Assembly: GCA_965226565.1 (NCBI GenBank)
Contig: CBDDDI010000005.1
Span: 529,066 to 593,065 of the forward strand
DNA length: 64,000 bases
Direction of reading: 5' to 3'
From: SZUA-444 sp965226565
GTDB taxonomy: Bacteria > Bacillota > Clostridia > Oscillospirales > Ruminococcaceae
The notes under the pieces are model-generated. The model searched no databases. It was not told where the DNA came from and was given only the letters and a program-made list of their open reading frames with translations. Both the position numbers and the translations under genes were made by a program. Of this stretch, positions 43,541-56,909 are shown one piece after another. The number at the start of each line of letters is the position of its first letter. Position 1 is the first letter of the stretch.

Positions 43541-44436
43541 CTTTCGCTCCTCCTTTTTAACAAGTTAAAGCAAAGATTTATAATAAGTATAAACATAAAT
43601 AAAACAACGCCTGTTGCAATTAACGCTTCTCTATGTAAATCTTGTGCATATCCCATTTCCATAACAATATTTGCTGTTAATGTTCTTACACCTTTTAATA
43701 TATCATTTGGTATAATTGCTTGATTTCCTGCAACCATTATTACTGCCATTGTTTCACCTATTGCTCTACCTATTCCTAAAATAACTCCAGCAAAAACACC
43801 TGATTTGGCTGCAGGTAAAACTACACGAAAATTACTTCTTTCATGTGTTGCTCCTAATGCTAACGCACCTTCATAATAACTTTTTGGAACTGATCTAATA
43901 GCACTTTCACAAACAGAAATAATTGTTGGCAAAATCATTATTCCAAGAACAATAGAAGCTGAAAGCATACTTGTTCCTCTTCCGCCAATATTATCTCTAA
44001 CAAAAGGTACAATAACCATTAATCCAAAAAATCCATAAACAACAGATGGTATACCTGCTAACAAATTAATACAAGGTTTTAAAAATCTATATAATTTTTT
44101 ACCACAATATTTTGACATAAACACAGCAGTAAAAATTCCTATTGGTACACCTAAAACAACTGCACCAAATGTAACATATACACTTCCTAAAATCATAGGA
44201 AAAATTCCATACATATTCGCTGTTGGTTTCCAACGTTCTCCACCTAAAAATTCAAAAACACCTATTTTAGCTATAGCTGGAAATCCATTTGCAAATAGAA
44301 AAAAACATATAAGTGCAACTGCCAAAATAGAAATAGTTGCACATATAAAAAAGATATATTTCATAGTTTTTTCTTTAATATTTGCTGATGATAAATTTAG
44401 TTTAGCTTTTTTTGCTTTGCTTCGCAATGCTAACAA
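43537..44436 (-). CDS. pstC: Phosphate ABC transporter permease PstC
   Basis: The 299-residue protein has six or seven membrane segments, ESAIRSVPKSYYEGALALGA (about 190-210) and GRAIGETMAVIMVAGNQA. It forms the channel with PstA. It overlaps pstA by four bases and follows pstS after a 54-base gap containing a perfect palindrome. Confidence 0.93.
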   Translation of the reverse strand: MLALRSKAKKAKLNLSSANIKEKTMKYIFFICATISILAVALICFFLFANGFPAIAKIGVFEFLGGERWKPTANMYGIFPMILGSVYVTFGAVVLGVPIGIFTAVFMSKYCGKKLYRFLKPCINLLAGIPSVVYGFFGLMVIVPFVRDNIGGRGTSMLSASIVLGIMILPTIISVCESAIRSVPKSYYEGALALGATHERSNFRVVLPAAKSGVFAGVILGIGRAIGETMAVIMVAGNQAIIPNDILKGVRTLTANIVMEMGYAQDLHREALIATGVVLFMFILIINLCFNLLKRRSER

Positions 44437-44453
44437 CTCCTTGAAATATCTTT

Positions 44454-44477
44454 AGTCAGCAAAATATTTTGCTGACT
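44454..44477. other. Perfect palindrome between pstS and pstC
   Basis: AGTCAGCAAAAT is followed directly by its exact complement, giving a 24-bp perfect palindrome with no T run. On the operon mRNA it would form a stem at the 3' end of pstS, likely protecting pstS mRNA and allowing more binding protein than channel. Confidence 0.7.
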
Positions 44478-44490
44478 ATTAATCTTTATT

Positions 44491-45345
44491 CTATTTAAAT
44501 TCACTCCAAGATAATGTGTTTCCTAAATAAATATCTTTAACATTATCAGCAGTCATATTACCTACAGGATTATTTTTATTAACAACTACAACAATACCAT
44601 CTAATGCTATTACTTTATTTTGTAGTCCTTTTTCAATCTCACTATCTTTTAATTCTCTAGAAGCCATTCCAATATCACAAATCCCATCAGAAACTGAATT
44701 CATTCCATTTGTTGAATCAGATTGACTTACTTCAATTTTCACTTTAGAATTTACAGCTTCATAAGCTTCTTTTAATTTCTCCATAACTGGTGTGACTGAA
44801 GAAGATCCAGCAACTTTAACTGTTCCTTTAGAATTATTTGATTTAAATTCACCAGTATTTTCTTTGCTAATATAACCTTTATCTTCAACAATTTCTTGAC
44901 CTTGTTTTGACATAATAAAATTGATAAAATCTTGTGTTTGAGTATTAACATCACCTTTTGTTGCAATATTAAAAGGTCTTGATATTTTATAACTACCATT
45001 TTTAATGTTATCTACTATAGCATGTACTCCATCAATTTTAAGAGGTTTTACTGTGTCGTTTAATGAACCTAATGAAACATAGCCAATTGCATTTTCATTA
45101 CCTGCTACACTCGTTAAAACAACACCTGTGCTAGATGTCACATCTGCTGTTTCTGTTGTCATATCAATTTTTTTACCTTCAGAGTTTTTTTCTACAATTT
45201 CAAAAAGCTCTACAAAAGCTCCTCTTGTTCCAGAACCATCTTCTCTAGAAATAACTGTTATATCTTCACTACTTGTACTTCCACAACCAGTTAACATTCC
45301 AAATCCTAATACTGCACTAAACAAAACACTTGCTATTTTCTTCAT
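44491..45345 (-). CDS. pstS: Phosphate-binding lipoprotein PstS
   Basis: The 284-residue lipoprotein has signal MKKIASVLFSAVLGFGMLTG followed by Cys20, phosphate-site residues in REDGSGTRGAFVE (about 36-48) and a duplicated core: GTVKVAGSSSVTPVMEKLKEA begins the second half, with ISVSQSDSTNG-type loop here VSQSDSTNG. It captures phosphate for PstCAB. GGAG lies ahead of the ATG at 45345; the ATG at 45363 precedes that site. The order of halves (the RExGSGTR block before the second GSSSV block) is the clostridial form of the family. Confidence 0.9.
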   Translation of the reverse strand: MKKIASVLFSAVLGFGMLTGCGSTSSEDITVISREDGSGTRGAFVELFEIVEKNSEGKKIDMTTETADVTSSTGVVLTSVAGNENAIGYVSLGSLNDTVKPLKIDGVHAIVDNIKNGSYKISRPFNIATKGDVNTQTQDFINFIMSKQGQEIVEDKGYISKENTGEFKSNNSKGTVKVAGSSSVTPVMEKLKEAYEAVNSKVKIEVSQSDSTNGMNSVSDGICDIGMASRELKDSEIEKGLQNKVIALDGIVVVVNKNNPVGNMTADNVKDIYLGNTLSWSEFK

Positions 45346-45397
45346 ATAATATTCTCCATTCATATTAAATTACAAATTACTTTCTAAGTACAGTTTA

Positions 45398-45452
45398 ATT
45401 ATATTTGTTTTATGTAAAATCCAAAATCTCTGTTATGTTAAATCTGTGTAAA
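45398..45452 (-). promoter_or_regulatory. Pho boxes and promoter of pst-pho operon
   Basis: On the minus strand, TTTACA (45452-45447) and TTAACA (45441-45436) repeat with 11-bp period, and a third TTTACA lies at 45418-45413. A TATAAT -10 box follows at 45403-45398. Hexamers of TT(T/A)ACA type with 11-bp period are the PhoP/PhoB binding pattern of Firmicutes. The operon is therefore likely induced by phosphate starvation. Confidence 0.65.
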
Positions 45453-45534
45453 ATCCTTTAAACATATGAATAATAATAAAAAAATCCTTATTGACTACTT
45501 AATTCATCAATAAGGATTATATATTATTTTATAT

Positions 45535-47679
45535 TTAACAAACTGGTTTTCCTGCTGTTATTTCACCATCAACAACAGTATAAATTTCTGAGCCATTAAA
45601 TAAATAGTTTTCACCATTGTTGCTATCCCAATCTGTTCCGTTATTAAAACAACCTGTTACTTTTGTTTGAGTTCCTAAATCTATATTTATTACTTTATAA
45701 CCTTCAATATCACTATCTTCCATAACAATTCCAGGCGCTTTAGTCCAACCACATGAACCTATTTGATAATGCATATTTGCTTCTTCCCAAGAAGTTTTGT
45801 AATAAATCTTAGCTGTGTTATTTGATGGAATTTTTCCATTAGGAATACCATTAAATATATTTCCGTTAATTACATTATAAACACCAGGCTCATTAAATAC
45901 ATAATTTAAATTACCATTACTATCCCAATCTGTTCCATTGTTAAAACAAGCTGTTAATTTTTGATTCTCATAAGCTTTTATATTTATTTTAACATATCCA
46001 TCTATATTAGAAGATTGCATTTTTAATCCAGGATTAGCTGTCCAATTACTACTTTCTAAACAATAATGAATATTTGTTGTCTCCCAATTTTCTGGATAAT
46101 AGATTGTATATTTTTCTGTAGGTTCACCTTGGAACATTTCTTTTCCATTAATAATAATAGGAATATCAACATTTAAACTTGGATCTAATTGAGGATTTTT
46201 AATACCTTCAGGCATTAAAACTCTAACTGATTTTGGTGGAACAGATCCTAAAAGTTTATTATTTAACACTTCAAATTTGCTATTATCTGATGTCCAACTA
46301 GCGTATTTGCCATTTAATAATGTTGTATTTGTATTAACTTGAATTTCTGATTCAGATGCATTTATTATTACAGCACCTTTTTTACCTCGTTCAATTATTA
46401 ACACACTTGTATTATCTTCAAGATTTCTTAAATACTCTGATTCATCAACCATACAGTTTCTAAAATAGTTTACTGCTGCAATTTCATCATCTCTGTAAAA
46501 ATCATCACCAGCTTCACCAATTATATTGTTACCCCATTTGTTATCTTTTGCAGCATTCATTGGTCTGCTAAAAAATAATGGAGTTCCTGATTTTCTTGCT
46601 GCAATAGCTGCCCATGCTAATTTTACTTCTGTATTATCTATAAATTCAACTGTACTATCATGTGCATAATTATCATGAGATTCAACCCATGTTACAAAAT
46701 CAACATTGTTCTGATTATCTATACCTGTGAAATTTAATAAATTATCTGTACTTAAATTATTATTATCAATATTCTCACGTAAAACATAACCATATTGACT
46801 TGCTGTTGCAGAACCTATTACATTAATATAATCATTTATTCTGTCATTATCACCTTGCAAAACTTCTCCATAATGAAATATATCATTAGATTTATTAATA
46901 TCGTTTGTTACTCTAGTCCAAAAATTATTTTTAACTCCATTAGGTCTTTGATCATCAGGCAAACCTATATGTTTTGCCATATCGTATCTAAAACCATCAA
47001 CTCCACAATCTATACAATCATTTAAATATGATATTAAATAATCTTGGTATCCTTTATTTTCAGTATCAACATCCCAAAGACCTGACATCTGATATCTTGT
47101 AACTTGTAATCTATCATCCCATTTTTGAATTTGTTCAAATCCTGTATCATGATACAATTCATTGTTAGCAGCTTCAATCATCTCTTTTGCCACTTTATCT
47201 TTTTGGAAAGTTGTATGATTTGCTACAACATCTACAATGATTTTAACTCCATATCTGTCAGCTTCTGAACATAGTTCAACTAAATCTTCTCTTGTTCCCA
47301 TTTGGAAATTACCTATTTTTTGATTAGTAGGTTGGTATAGCCACCACCAAGCGCCTTCTGAACCATCGCTATTATTTTCACCCATATATTTTAAAGGTGT
47401 ACCTACGCCCACACTTTCACTCAAAGGAGATGTTTGTATTGATGTAAATCCTGCATTTGCTATTAATTTCACATTCTCTTTAATAGTTTCTAAAGGCCAT
47501 GAAAAAGCATGAAAAATTGCACCATCTTCTATGTTTTCTGATAATCCTGTTAAATTTGTAATCATATTAGCTTTTTCTTCAAAAATCTCATTAGCATTTT
47601 TAGCAAACCCAGGTATACTAGTACACAGCAAAACTATCGAAGCTATACTAGCTATTAATCGTTTTCTTATTTTCATCAT
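45535..47679 (-). CDS. Secreted alpha-amylase with two CBM26-like starch-binding modules
   Basis: The 714-residue precursor has a signal peptide (about 1-27, ending PGFAKNA) and a GH13 catalytic domain (about 45-440). Motifs are VDVVANH (region I), GFRYDMAKH with nucleophile Asp (II), FHYGEVLQ with acid/base Glu (III) and WVESHDNYAHD (IV). Two C-terminal modules of about 90 residues carry WETTNIHYCL/WEEANMHYQI and FNNGTDWDSNG, the CBM26 pattern for granular starch. No membrane or cell-wall anchor is seen, so it is probably released. RBS AAAGGAG precedes the ATG at 47679. It hydrolyses internal alpha-1,4 bonds of starch. Confidence 0.93.
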   Translation of the reverse strand: MMKIRKRLIASIASIVLLCTSIPGFAKNANEIFEEKANMITNLTGLSENIEDGAIFHAFSWPLETIKENVKLIANAGFTSIQTSPLSESVGVGTPLKYMGENNSDGSEGAWWWLYQPTNQKIGNFQMGTREDLVELCSEADRYGVKIIVDVVANHTTFQKDKVAKEMIEAANNELYHDTGFEQIQKWDDRLQVTRYQMSGLWDVDTENKGYQDYLISYLNDCIDCGVDGFRYDMAKHIGLPDDQRPNGVKNNFWTRVTNDINKSNDIFHYGEVLQGDNDRINDYINVIGSATASQYGYVLRENIDNNNLSTDNLLNFTGIDNQNNVDFVTWVESHDNYAHDSTVEFIDNTEVKLAWAAIAARKSGTPLFFSRPMNAAKDNKWGNNIIGEAGDDFYRDDEIAAVNYFRNCMVDESEYLRNLEDNTSVLIIERGKKGAVIINASESEIQVNTNTTLLNGKYASWTSDNSKFEVLNNKLLGSVPPKSVRVLMPEGIKNPQLDPSLNVDIPIIINGKEMFQGEPTEKYTIYYPENWETTNIHYCLESSNWTANPGLKMQSSNIDGYVKINIKAYENQKLTACFNNGTDWDSNGNLNYVFNEPGVYNVINGNIFNGIPNGKIPSNNTAKIYYKTSWEEANMHYQIGSCGWTKAPGIVMEDSDIEGYKVINIDLGTQTKVTGCFNNGTDWDSNNGENYLFNGSEIYTVVDGEITAGKPVC

Positions 47680-47743
47680 TAAATATACTCCTTTTTTTCT
47701 TACACTCACTAATTAGTAAAATATTATTACACTAACATATAAA

Positions 47744-47772
47744 ATTTTATACTAATTAGCATAAAAAGTCAA
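47744..47772 (-). promoter_or_regulatory. Promoter of amylase gene
   Basis: On the minus strand, TTGACT (47772-47767), 17-bp spacer, TAAAAT (47749-47744). Two copies of the palindromic ACTAATTAG flank the -10 region at 47708-47716 and 47751-47759 and may be an operator. The rest of 47773-47986 shows nothing. Confidence 0.6.
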
Positions 47773-47986
47773 TATATTATCATGAATTTTCATAAATATT
47801 ATTTTTAAAAGCACTAACATTTTGAATATTTTAACAAAAATAAAATTATTTTACAGTATTTTGTAATTATCCAATCATATTAGAACTAATAATACACTTC
47901 TATAAACGATATATTTATAAATTTATTACCTTTATTACAACTTATATACAAAACTTTATAATATTAAAACAAACTTTGAAAATAAT

Positions 47987-48026
47987 AAAAAAAGACTTGT
48001 CTTCGAGATAATCTCGAAAACAAGCC
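47987..48026 (-). terminator. Terminator of rplM-rpsI operon
   Basis: On the minus strand GGCTTGTTTTCGAGA pairs with TCTCGAAGACAAG and ends in T7. Confidence 0.9.
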
Positions 48027-48044
48027 ATATAATAGATAAAATAA

Positions 48045-48446
48045 TTATCTTTTTGAGAATTGAGGAGCACGACGAGCAGCTTTCAAACCGTACTTCTTTC
48101 TTTCTTTCATTCTTGGATCACGAGTCAAGAATCCAGCTTTCTTAAGAGTAGGACGTAAATTCTCGTCAACTTGAAGAAGAGCTCTTGAAAGACCATGTCT
48201 TATAGCACCAGCTTGACCTGTCACACCACCACCAGTAACTGTACAGATAATATCATATTTACCAAGTGTATCTGTAAGAGCTAAAGGTTGACGAACAATA
48301 AGCTTTAATGTTTCAAGACCAAAGTATTCATCAATACTTCTACCGTTTATAGTTATGTTGCCTGTGCCTTCGTAAACACGAACACGTGCAACTGAATGTT
48401 TTCTTCTACCTGTACCATAAAAATATGGTTGCTTTGATTCGTACAT
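48045..48446 (-). CDS. rpsI: 30S ribosomal protein S9
   Basis: The 133-residue protein has the S9 blocks YGTGRRKHSVARVRVYEGTG (start), GGGVTGQAGAIRHGLSRALL and the basic tail KYGLKAARRAPQFSKR that reaches the P-site tRNA. It follows rplM by 16 bases, the universal pair. Confidence 0.97.
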   Translation of the reverse strand: MYESKQPYFYGTGRRKHSVARVRVYEGTGNITINGRSIDEYFGLETLKLIVRQPLALTDTLGKYDIICTVTGGGVTGQAGAIRHGLSRALLQVDENLRPTLKKAGFLTRDPRMKERKKYGLKAARRAPQFSKR

Positions 48447-48462
48447 TTAAAATGCTCCTTTC

Positions 48463-48891
48463 TTATATTTCGTAGTTTTCAGGCTTTTGAGCCTCATGAT
48501 TGTGATTAGCATCTTTGTAAACACGAAGTCTTGTTGCCTGAGCACGACCTACAGTATTGTTAGGAAGCATACCTGTAACAGCATAAGTCATAGCTTTATC
48601 AGAATTTTCAGCCATCAATTTTGTATAATTAATTTCTTTTAGGCCACCAATCCAGCCTGTATGCCAACGATAAAACTTTTGCTCTAACTTTTTACCTGTT
48701 AGAATAGCTTTATCACTGTTTATAATTATAACGTGGTCTCCACAATCAGCATGAGGAGCGAAAGTTGGTTTATGTTTTCCACGAAGAATATGAGCAGCTT
48801 TAGCAGCAATTCTACCTAAAGCAACACCTTCAGCGTCTAAAACATACCATTTACGACTAATTTCATTAGCCTTTGGCATATAAGTTGACAT
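48463..48891 (-). CDS. rplM: 50S ribosomal protein L13
   Basis: The 142-residue protein starts STYMPKANEISRKWYVLDAE and has GRIAAKAAHILRGKHKPTFAP, the conserved GDHVIIINSDKA and MLPNNTVGRAQATRLRVY. The open frame extends 35 codons further, but GGAGG lies just before the ATG at 48891, and the N-terminus then matches the family. Confidence 0.97.
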   Translation of the reverse strand: MSTYMPKANEISRKWYVLDAEGVALGRIAAKAAHILRGKHKPTFAPHADCGDHVIIINSDKAILTGKKLEQKFYRWHTGWIGGLKEINYTKLMAENSDKAMTYAVTGMLPNNTVGRAQATRLRVYKDANHNHEAQKPENYEI

Positions 48892-48967
48892 GTTTTTTTC
48901 CTCCATATATTTTATATTTTCAATCATAATAATCATCATAATCAAACTCGATTGAACAACAAGATTT

Positions 48968-48996
48968 ATTATATATGTTTTTTTATTTAATGTCAA
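48968..48996 (-). promoter_or_regulatory. Consensus promoter of rplM-rpsI
   Basis: On the minus strand, TTGACA (48996-48991), 17-bp spacer, TATAAT (48973-48968): exact consensus. Confidence 0.85.
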
Positions 48997-49181
48997 TAGT
49001 CAAATAGCCGAATTTATTAAATATATCACGTATTCTCTTAGATTCTCTTAATTTTGCTTTAATTCTCTAGCTATCTCTTGTTTCATTTCATTTCTTGGTT
49101 TTAGTTGATTTCATATAAAAAAGGTTGATTTTTCAGCTTTTATACTATATAATAAGCTGAAACTATTTTTAGGAGTGTACT

Positions 49182-49907
49182 ATGCAAAAAATTTTAGGAT
49201 ATATGAGAAAAGCAATTCAAGAATTTGACTTAATACAAGATGGCGACAAAATTGCTGTAGGTGTTTCTGGTGGAAAAGACAGCATTGTTCTTTTAAAAGG
49301 TTTAATTATGCTAAAAAGATTTATTGGAATTGATTATGATATTGTTGCTATTACACTAGATCCTGGATTTAATGGTGTTTGGGCTGATTATACACCTATT
49401 CAAGAGATGTGTGATGAATTTGGAATAAAATATGATTTAAGACGTACTCAAATTGGAGAAATTATTTTTGATGTTAGAAAAGAATCTAATCCTTGTAGCT
49501 TGTGTGCTAGAATGCGTAGAGGTGCTTTACATGACGCTGCGAAAGATAATGGTTGTAATAAAATTGCACTTGGACATCATTATGATGATGCAGTTGAAAC
49601 TTTTGTTATGAATTTATTTAATGAAGGTAGACTTGGTTGTTTTTCTCCAAAAAGTTATTTGTCAAGAAAAGATATAACTTTAATAAGACCACTTGTTTTC
49701 ACTCCTGAACGTGATATAGTAAAAGCTTGCAATAAAAATAATATTACTGTATTAAAATCAAAATGTCCTGCTGATGGATATACTTCAAGACAAAAAACAA
49801 AAGATTTCTTGAAAGAAAGAGAAAAAATTGATAAAGGTTTTACTTATAGAATATTTGGAGCATTACGAAAAGCCGGCCTTGATGGTTGGAGCTATAAAAA
49901 TAAATAA
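49182..49907 (+). CDS. TtcA-type tRNA 2-thiolation ATPase
   Basis: The 241-residue PP-loop protein has the ATP loop VGVSGGKDSIVLL (about residues 26-38), LDPGFNG, a CxxC pair in NPCSLCARMRRGAL (about 106-119), LGHHYDDAVETF and a third cysteine in KSKCPADGYTS. The family uses a [4Fe-4S] cluster held by three cysteines to thiolate tRNA (C32 in TtcA). It could also be a related TtuA-like enzyme. It is divergent from rplM and just upstream of tRNA-Leu. Confidence 0.85.
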   Translation: MQKILGYMRKAIQEFDLIQDGDKIAVGVSGGKDSIVLLKGLIMLKRFIGIDYDIVAITLDPGFNGVWADYTPIQEMCDEFGIKYDLRRTQIGEIIFDVRKESNPCSLCARMRRGALHDAAKDNGCNKIALGHHYDDAVETFVMNLFNEGRLGCFSPKSYLSRKDITLIRPLVFTPERDIVKACNKNNITVLKSKCPADGYTSRQKTKDFLKEREKIDKGFTYRIFGALRKAGLDGWSYKNK

Positions 49908-49926
49908 AATATTTTGTAAAAAAGTG

Positions 49927-49955
49927 TTGACAAATTATTATATATGTGATAAAAT
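49927..49955 (+). promoter_or_regulatory. Promoter of tRNA-Leu
   Basis: TTGACA (49927-49932), 17-bp spacer, TAAAAT (49950-49955). Confidence 0.8.
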
Positions 49956-49984
49956 AAATAAGTCGTCAAACGACAATTAAATAT

Positions 49985-50069
49985 GCGGATGTGGCGGAAT
50001 TGGCAGACGCGCTAGATTTAGGCTCTAGTGTTGCAAGACGTGAGTGTTCAAGTCACTTCATCCGCACCA
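49985..50069 (+). tRNA. tRNA-Leu(TAG)
   Basis: The 85-nt class II tRNA pairs GCGGATG with CATCCGC, has anticodon stem CTAGA/TCTAG around TTTAGGC (anticodon TAG), a long variable arm and encoded CCA. Confidence 0.95.
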
Positions 50070-50078
50070 ATAATTATT

Positions 50079-50113
50079 AAAGATTGATAATCATATGATT
50101 ATCAATCTTTTTT
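50079..50113 (+). terminator. Terminator of tRNA-Leu
   Basis: A 32-base perfect palindrome starting AAAGATTGATAATCA is followed by T residues. Confidence 0.85.
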
Positions 50114-50140
50114 ATTTATTTGATTTTTAATTATCTACTA

Positions 50141-50833
50141 TTATATGTGTTCTCTAAACCATTTCTCAACAATGATATTTTCATTTTCCTGCATAAATGA
50201 ATGTTCACAATTATTCGCTATTGTCAAATGACAATTATATCTTTTTGCAAAATCTTCAATTATATTTTGGCTCTGTAAATTATCTTTTGAGCCATATAAA
50301 ATATGTGTTTCTGGATTCCATTTTTTTATTAAATTATTTTTTACATAATTATAATAATCCCATGATAATGTCTCAACTGGAGTGAATATTTCTCCTTTTT
50401 CATATAGTTGCTTTTCTGTAACATTAAACCAGCTAAACATATTCTGTATCATATAATTCATATCTACAATTGGTGATAAAAATAAACATTTATTAATTTC
50501 TATATCTTTATATGCTAATAAACTAAAATATGCACCTAAACTGCAGGAAAATAAATATATATCATTCCACTTTCCTTGTACATAATCACTTATTATTTTT
50601 AAATCATCCACTCCATTCCATGGATTACACTTATAATCATCTTTTTTTCTTTCTCCATGTTCTGGCAAATCGAAACTAATTACTTGATATCCTTTTAAAT
50701 TTGCAATTTCAGCAAACACTTTCGCATCTTCTTTTTTGGACATCTTACCATGAACATAAATATATATTCTATCAGATTTCTCTCCCCATAATATTGATGG
50801 AATATTTTTTATCAATATATTCTGTTTAATCAT
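50141..50833 (-). CDS. Alpha/beta-hydrolase family protein
   Basis: The 230-residue protein has the fold's landmarks: IYIYVHGKMSKKEDA with the oxyanion HG, FDLPEHGERK, nucleophile elbow LFSCSLGAYFS (S-x-S-x-G, in place of G-x-S-x-G), an acid residue in YGSKDNL and terminal His in NCEHSFMQ. Substrate unknown; likely a small esterase or acylhydrolase. GGAGGT precedes the ATG at 50833, so the four extra codons upstream are not used. It converges with the terminator of tRNA-Leu. Confidence 0.75.
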   Translation of the reverse strand: MIKQNILIKNIPSILWGEKSDRIYIYVHGKMSKKEDAKVFAEIANLKGYQVISFDLPEHGERKKDDYKCNPWNGVDDLKIISDYVQGKWNDIYLFSCSLGAYFSLLAYKDIEINKCLFLSPIVDMNYMIQNMFSWFNVTEKQLYEKGEIFTPVETLSWDYYNYVKNNLIKKWNPETHILYGSKDNLQSQNIIEDFAKRYNCHLTIANNCEHSFMQENENIIVEKWFREHI

Positions 50834-50870
50834 TTCTACCTCCATAATTTTAATATATAAATAATTATTA

Positions 50871-51024
50871 TTAAATGTTACGTTCCGAAGAAGTATTATC
50901 TTTTAAAAATTGACAGAATAAAACTTTTCCATTGTTACCAGCACATCTAATAGCAAGACCAGTAGCAGAAGAAGTTTTACCTTTACCATCACCAAAGTAT
51001 AAATGAACATAATTATCTCTCATA
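50871..51024 (-). pseudogene. Fragment of corrinoid adenosyltransferase (CobO/BtuR)
   Basis: The minus strand from ATG 51024 reads MRDNYVHL. After a one-base shift near 51000 it reads YFGDGKGKTSSATGLAIRCA, then NNGKVLFCQFLKDN, to a stop at 50871. This is the N-terminus (P-loop GDGKGKT) of the ATP:cob(I)alamin adenosyltransferase, about 50 of 170 residues. It is both frameshifted and cut short, so it is non-functional. It lies just downstream of the rRNA operon. Confidence 0.8.
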
Positions 51025-51071
51025 TATTAAACTCTTCCTTCATTAAAAAATCTAATTACATAATAAACAAA

Positions 51072-51104
51072 AAATCCGTAAACTCTAAAAAGAATCTACG
51101 AATT
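51072..51104 (-). terminator. Terminator of rRNA operon
   Basis: On the minus strand AATTCGTAGATTCT pairs with AGAGTTTACGGATT, then T6. Confidence 0.75.
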
Positions 51105-51112
51105 AAAATAAT

Positions 51113-51188
51113 TGGCTCCCCAAGTTGGACTTGAACCAACGACCCTGCGGTTAACAGCCGCATGCTCTACCGACTGAGCTATTGAGGA
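51113..51188 (-). tRNA. tRNA-Asn(GTT)
   Basis: The 76-nt tRNA pairs TCCTCAA with TTGGGGA, has anticodon loop CTGTTAA (GTT) and encoded CCA. It is the last gene of the rRNA operon. Confidence 0.95.
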
Positions 51189-51245
51189 ATACAAAAATAT
51201 ATGCTTAAATGAGAAAAGCAAAAACTTTTCTCATCTAAGTAAAGA

Positions 51246-51362
<117 letters not shown>

Positions 51363-51428
51363 TAAAGGGTGATACCCTAAAAACTGAATAATGAATTAAG
51401 TAACAACACTCATAGAATTTAACTTCAA

Positions 51429-54268
<2,840 letters not shown>

Positions 54269-54447
54269 ATTTGAATTATGTTAAAATCTTTGAGTATCTC
54301 TTTAAATTTGAAATTGTAGTTTTACTTACCACGCATAAATTATTATTTATTGTCGTTGTATAAAACTTTGTTTTCCTCATTTGCATTTACTTTGTATTCA
54401 TTATTCAATTTTCAAGGTACCTTTAACATAAACTTTTCATTTATGTT

Positions 54448-54524
<77 letters not shown>

Positions 54525-54588
54525 ATTTACGTCTTTCAACGTTTCTGGTGTGGTTATATCGGCTTTATTCTCTTTCTCCTTTACCCTT

Positions 54589-54664
54589 TGGTGGAGATGA
54601 GGAGGATCGAACTCCTGACCCCCTGCGTGCAAGGCAGGTGCTCTCCCAGCTGAGCTACACCCCC
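54589..54664 (-). tRNA. tRNA-Ala(TGC)
   Basis: 76 nt, starting GGGGGTGTAGCTCAGCTGGG, with anticodon loop TTTGCAC-type (CTTGCAC, TGC) and encoded CCA. Confidence 0.95.
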
Positions 54665-54799
54665 ATATCAGGGTTTAGGATGCCAATTTGCTACCATCAT
54701 TTTGAAGATTCAAGACCTTCAAAATTAAACAATGATAATCAATATATCTTTTTACCTTAAAACTGACCAGAACTTCCAAATTAGTTTCTCTAATTTGTG

Positions 54800-56326
<1,527 letters not shown>

Positions 56327-56530
56327 GTTTGTATTACAATTAATCTTTCGATTAAATTGAAATCCTTTTAACTCAGTATTTCTACTGACATGTTTTGATT
56401 TTTTGTGATAAGTCTTTTCTGACTTCTCAAAGAAAATTTCAAGGGTTTATATTCTTGTTATCATTGTTCAATTTTCAAGGTCCTCACACTCTACTTAAAA
56501 GCTTTGCTTCCTCATAAGGTGCGTTCTTTT

Positions 56531-56559
56531 ATTATATCACAGTATCTTCTCTTTGTCAA
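56531..56559 (-). promoter_or_regulatory. rRNA operon promoter (proximal)
   Basis: On the minus strand, TTGACA (56559-56554), 17-bp spacer, TATAAT (56536-56531). Confidence 0.85.
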
Positions 56560-56627
56560 TACTTTTTTAAAACTTATTTTTTAATAAGTTTTCTAAAAGT
56601 ATCTCATTCGTAAAAGACGACTTTAAT

Positions 56628-56656
56628 ATCATACCACATTTAAACTCCTTTGTCAA
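56628..56656 (-). promoter_or_regulatory. rRNA operon promoter (middle)
   Basis: On the minus strand, TTGACA (56656-56651), 17-bp spacer, TATGAT (56633-56628). Confidence 0.75.
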
Positions 56657-56768
56657 CAGTTTTCTTTAAAAAACTTTTTGTTTTTTAATTCCTCACCGTC
56701 TCATTCTTAGGTCGTTCTTTATGGCTTTTTAAAGTTTCTTGTCGTCTACCTCGGTAAGCGACTTGTTT

Positions 56769-56797
56769 ATTCTATCAAATTTATCTCCTCTTGTCAA
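56769..56797 (-). promoter_or_regulatory. rRNA operon promoter (distal)
   Basis: On the minus strand, TTGACA (56797-56792), 17-bp spacer, TAGAAT (56774-56769). Confidence 0.7.
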
Positions 56798-56871
56798 CTC
56801 TTTTTACAAAAGTTTTTTCAATATGGCATTTTGCTATAAAAAGTTACTTTAATGAACTTCAAATATATAAA

Positions 56872-56902
56872 AATCACACAACGCATTACGCTTTGTGTGA
56901 TT
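56872..56902 (-). terminator. Terminator of queA-to-acyl-CoA-synthetase cluster
   Basis: AATCACACAA pairs with TTGTGTGATT; on the minus strand a T5 tract follows. Confidence 0.85.
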
Positions 56903-56909
56903 AATAATC

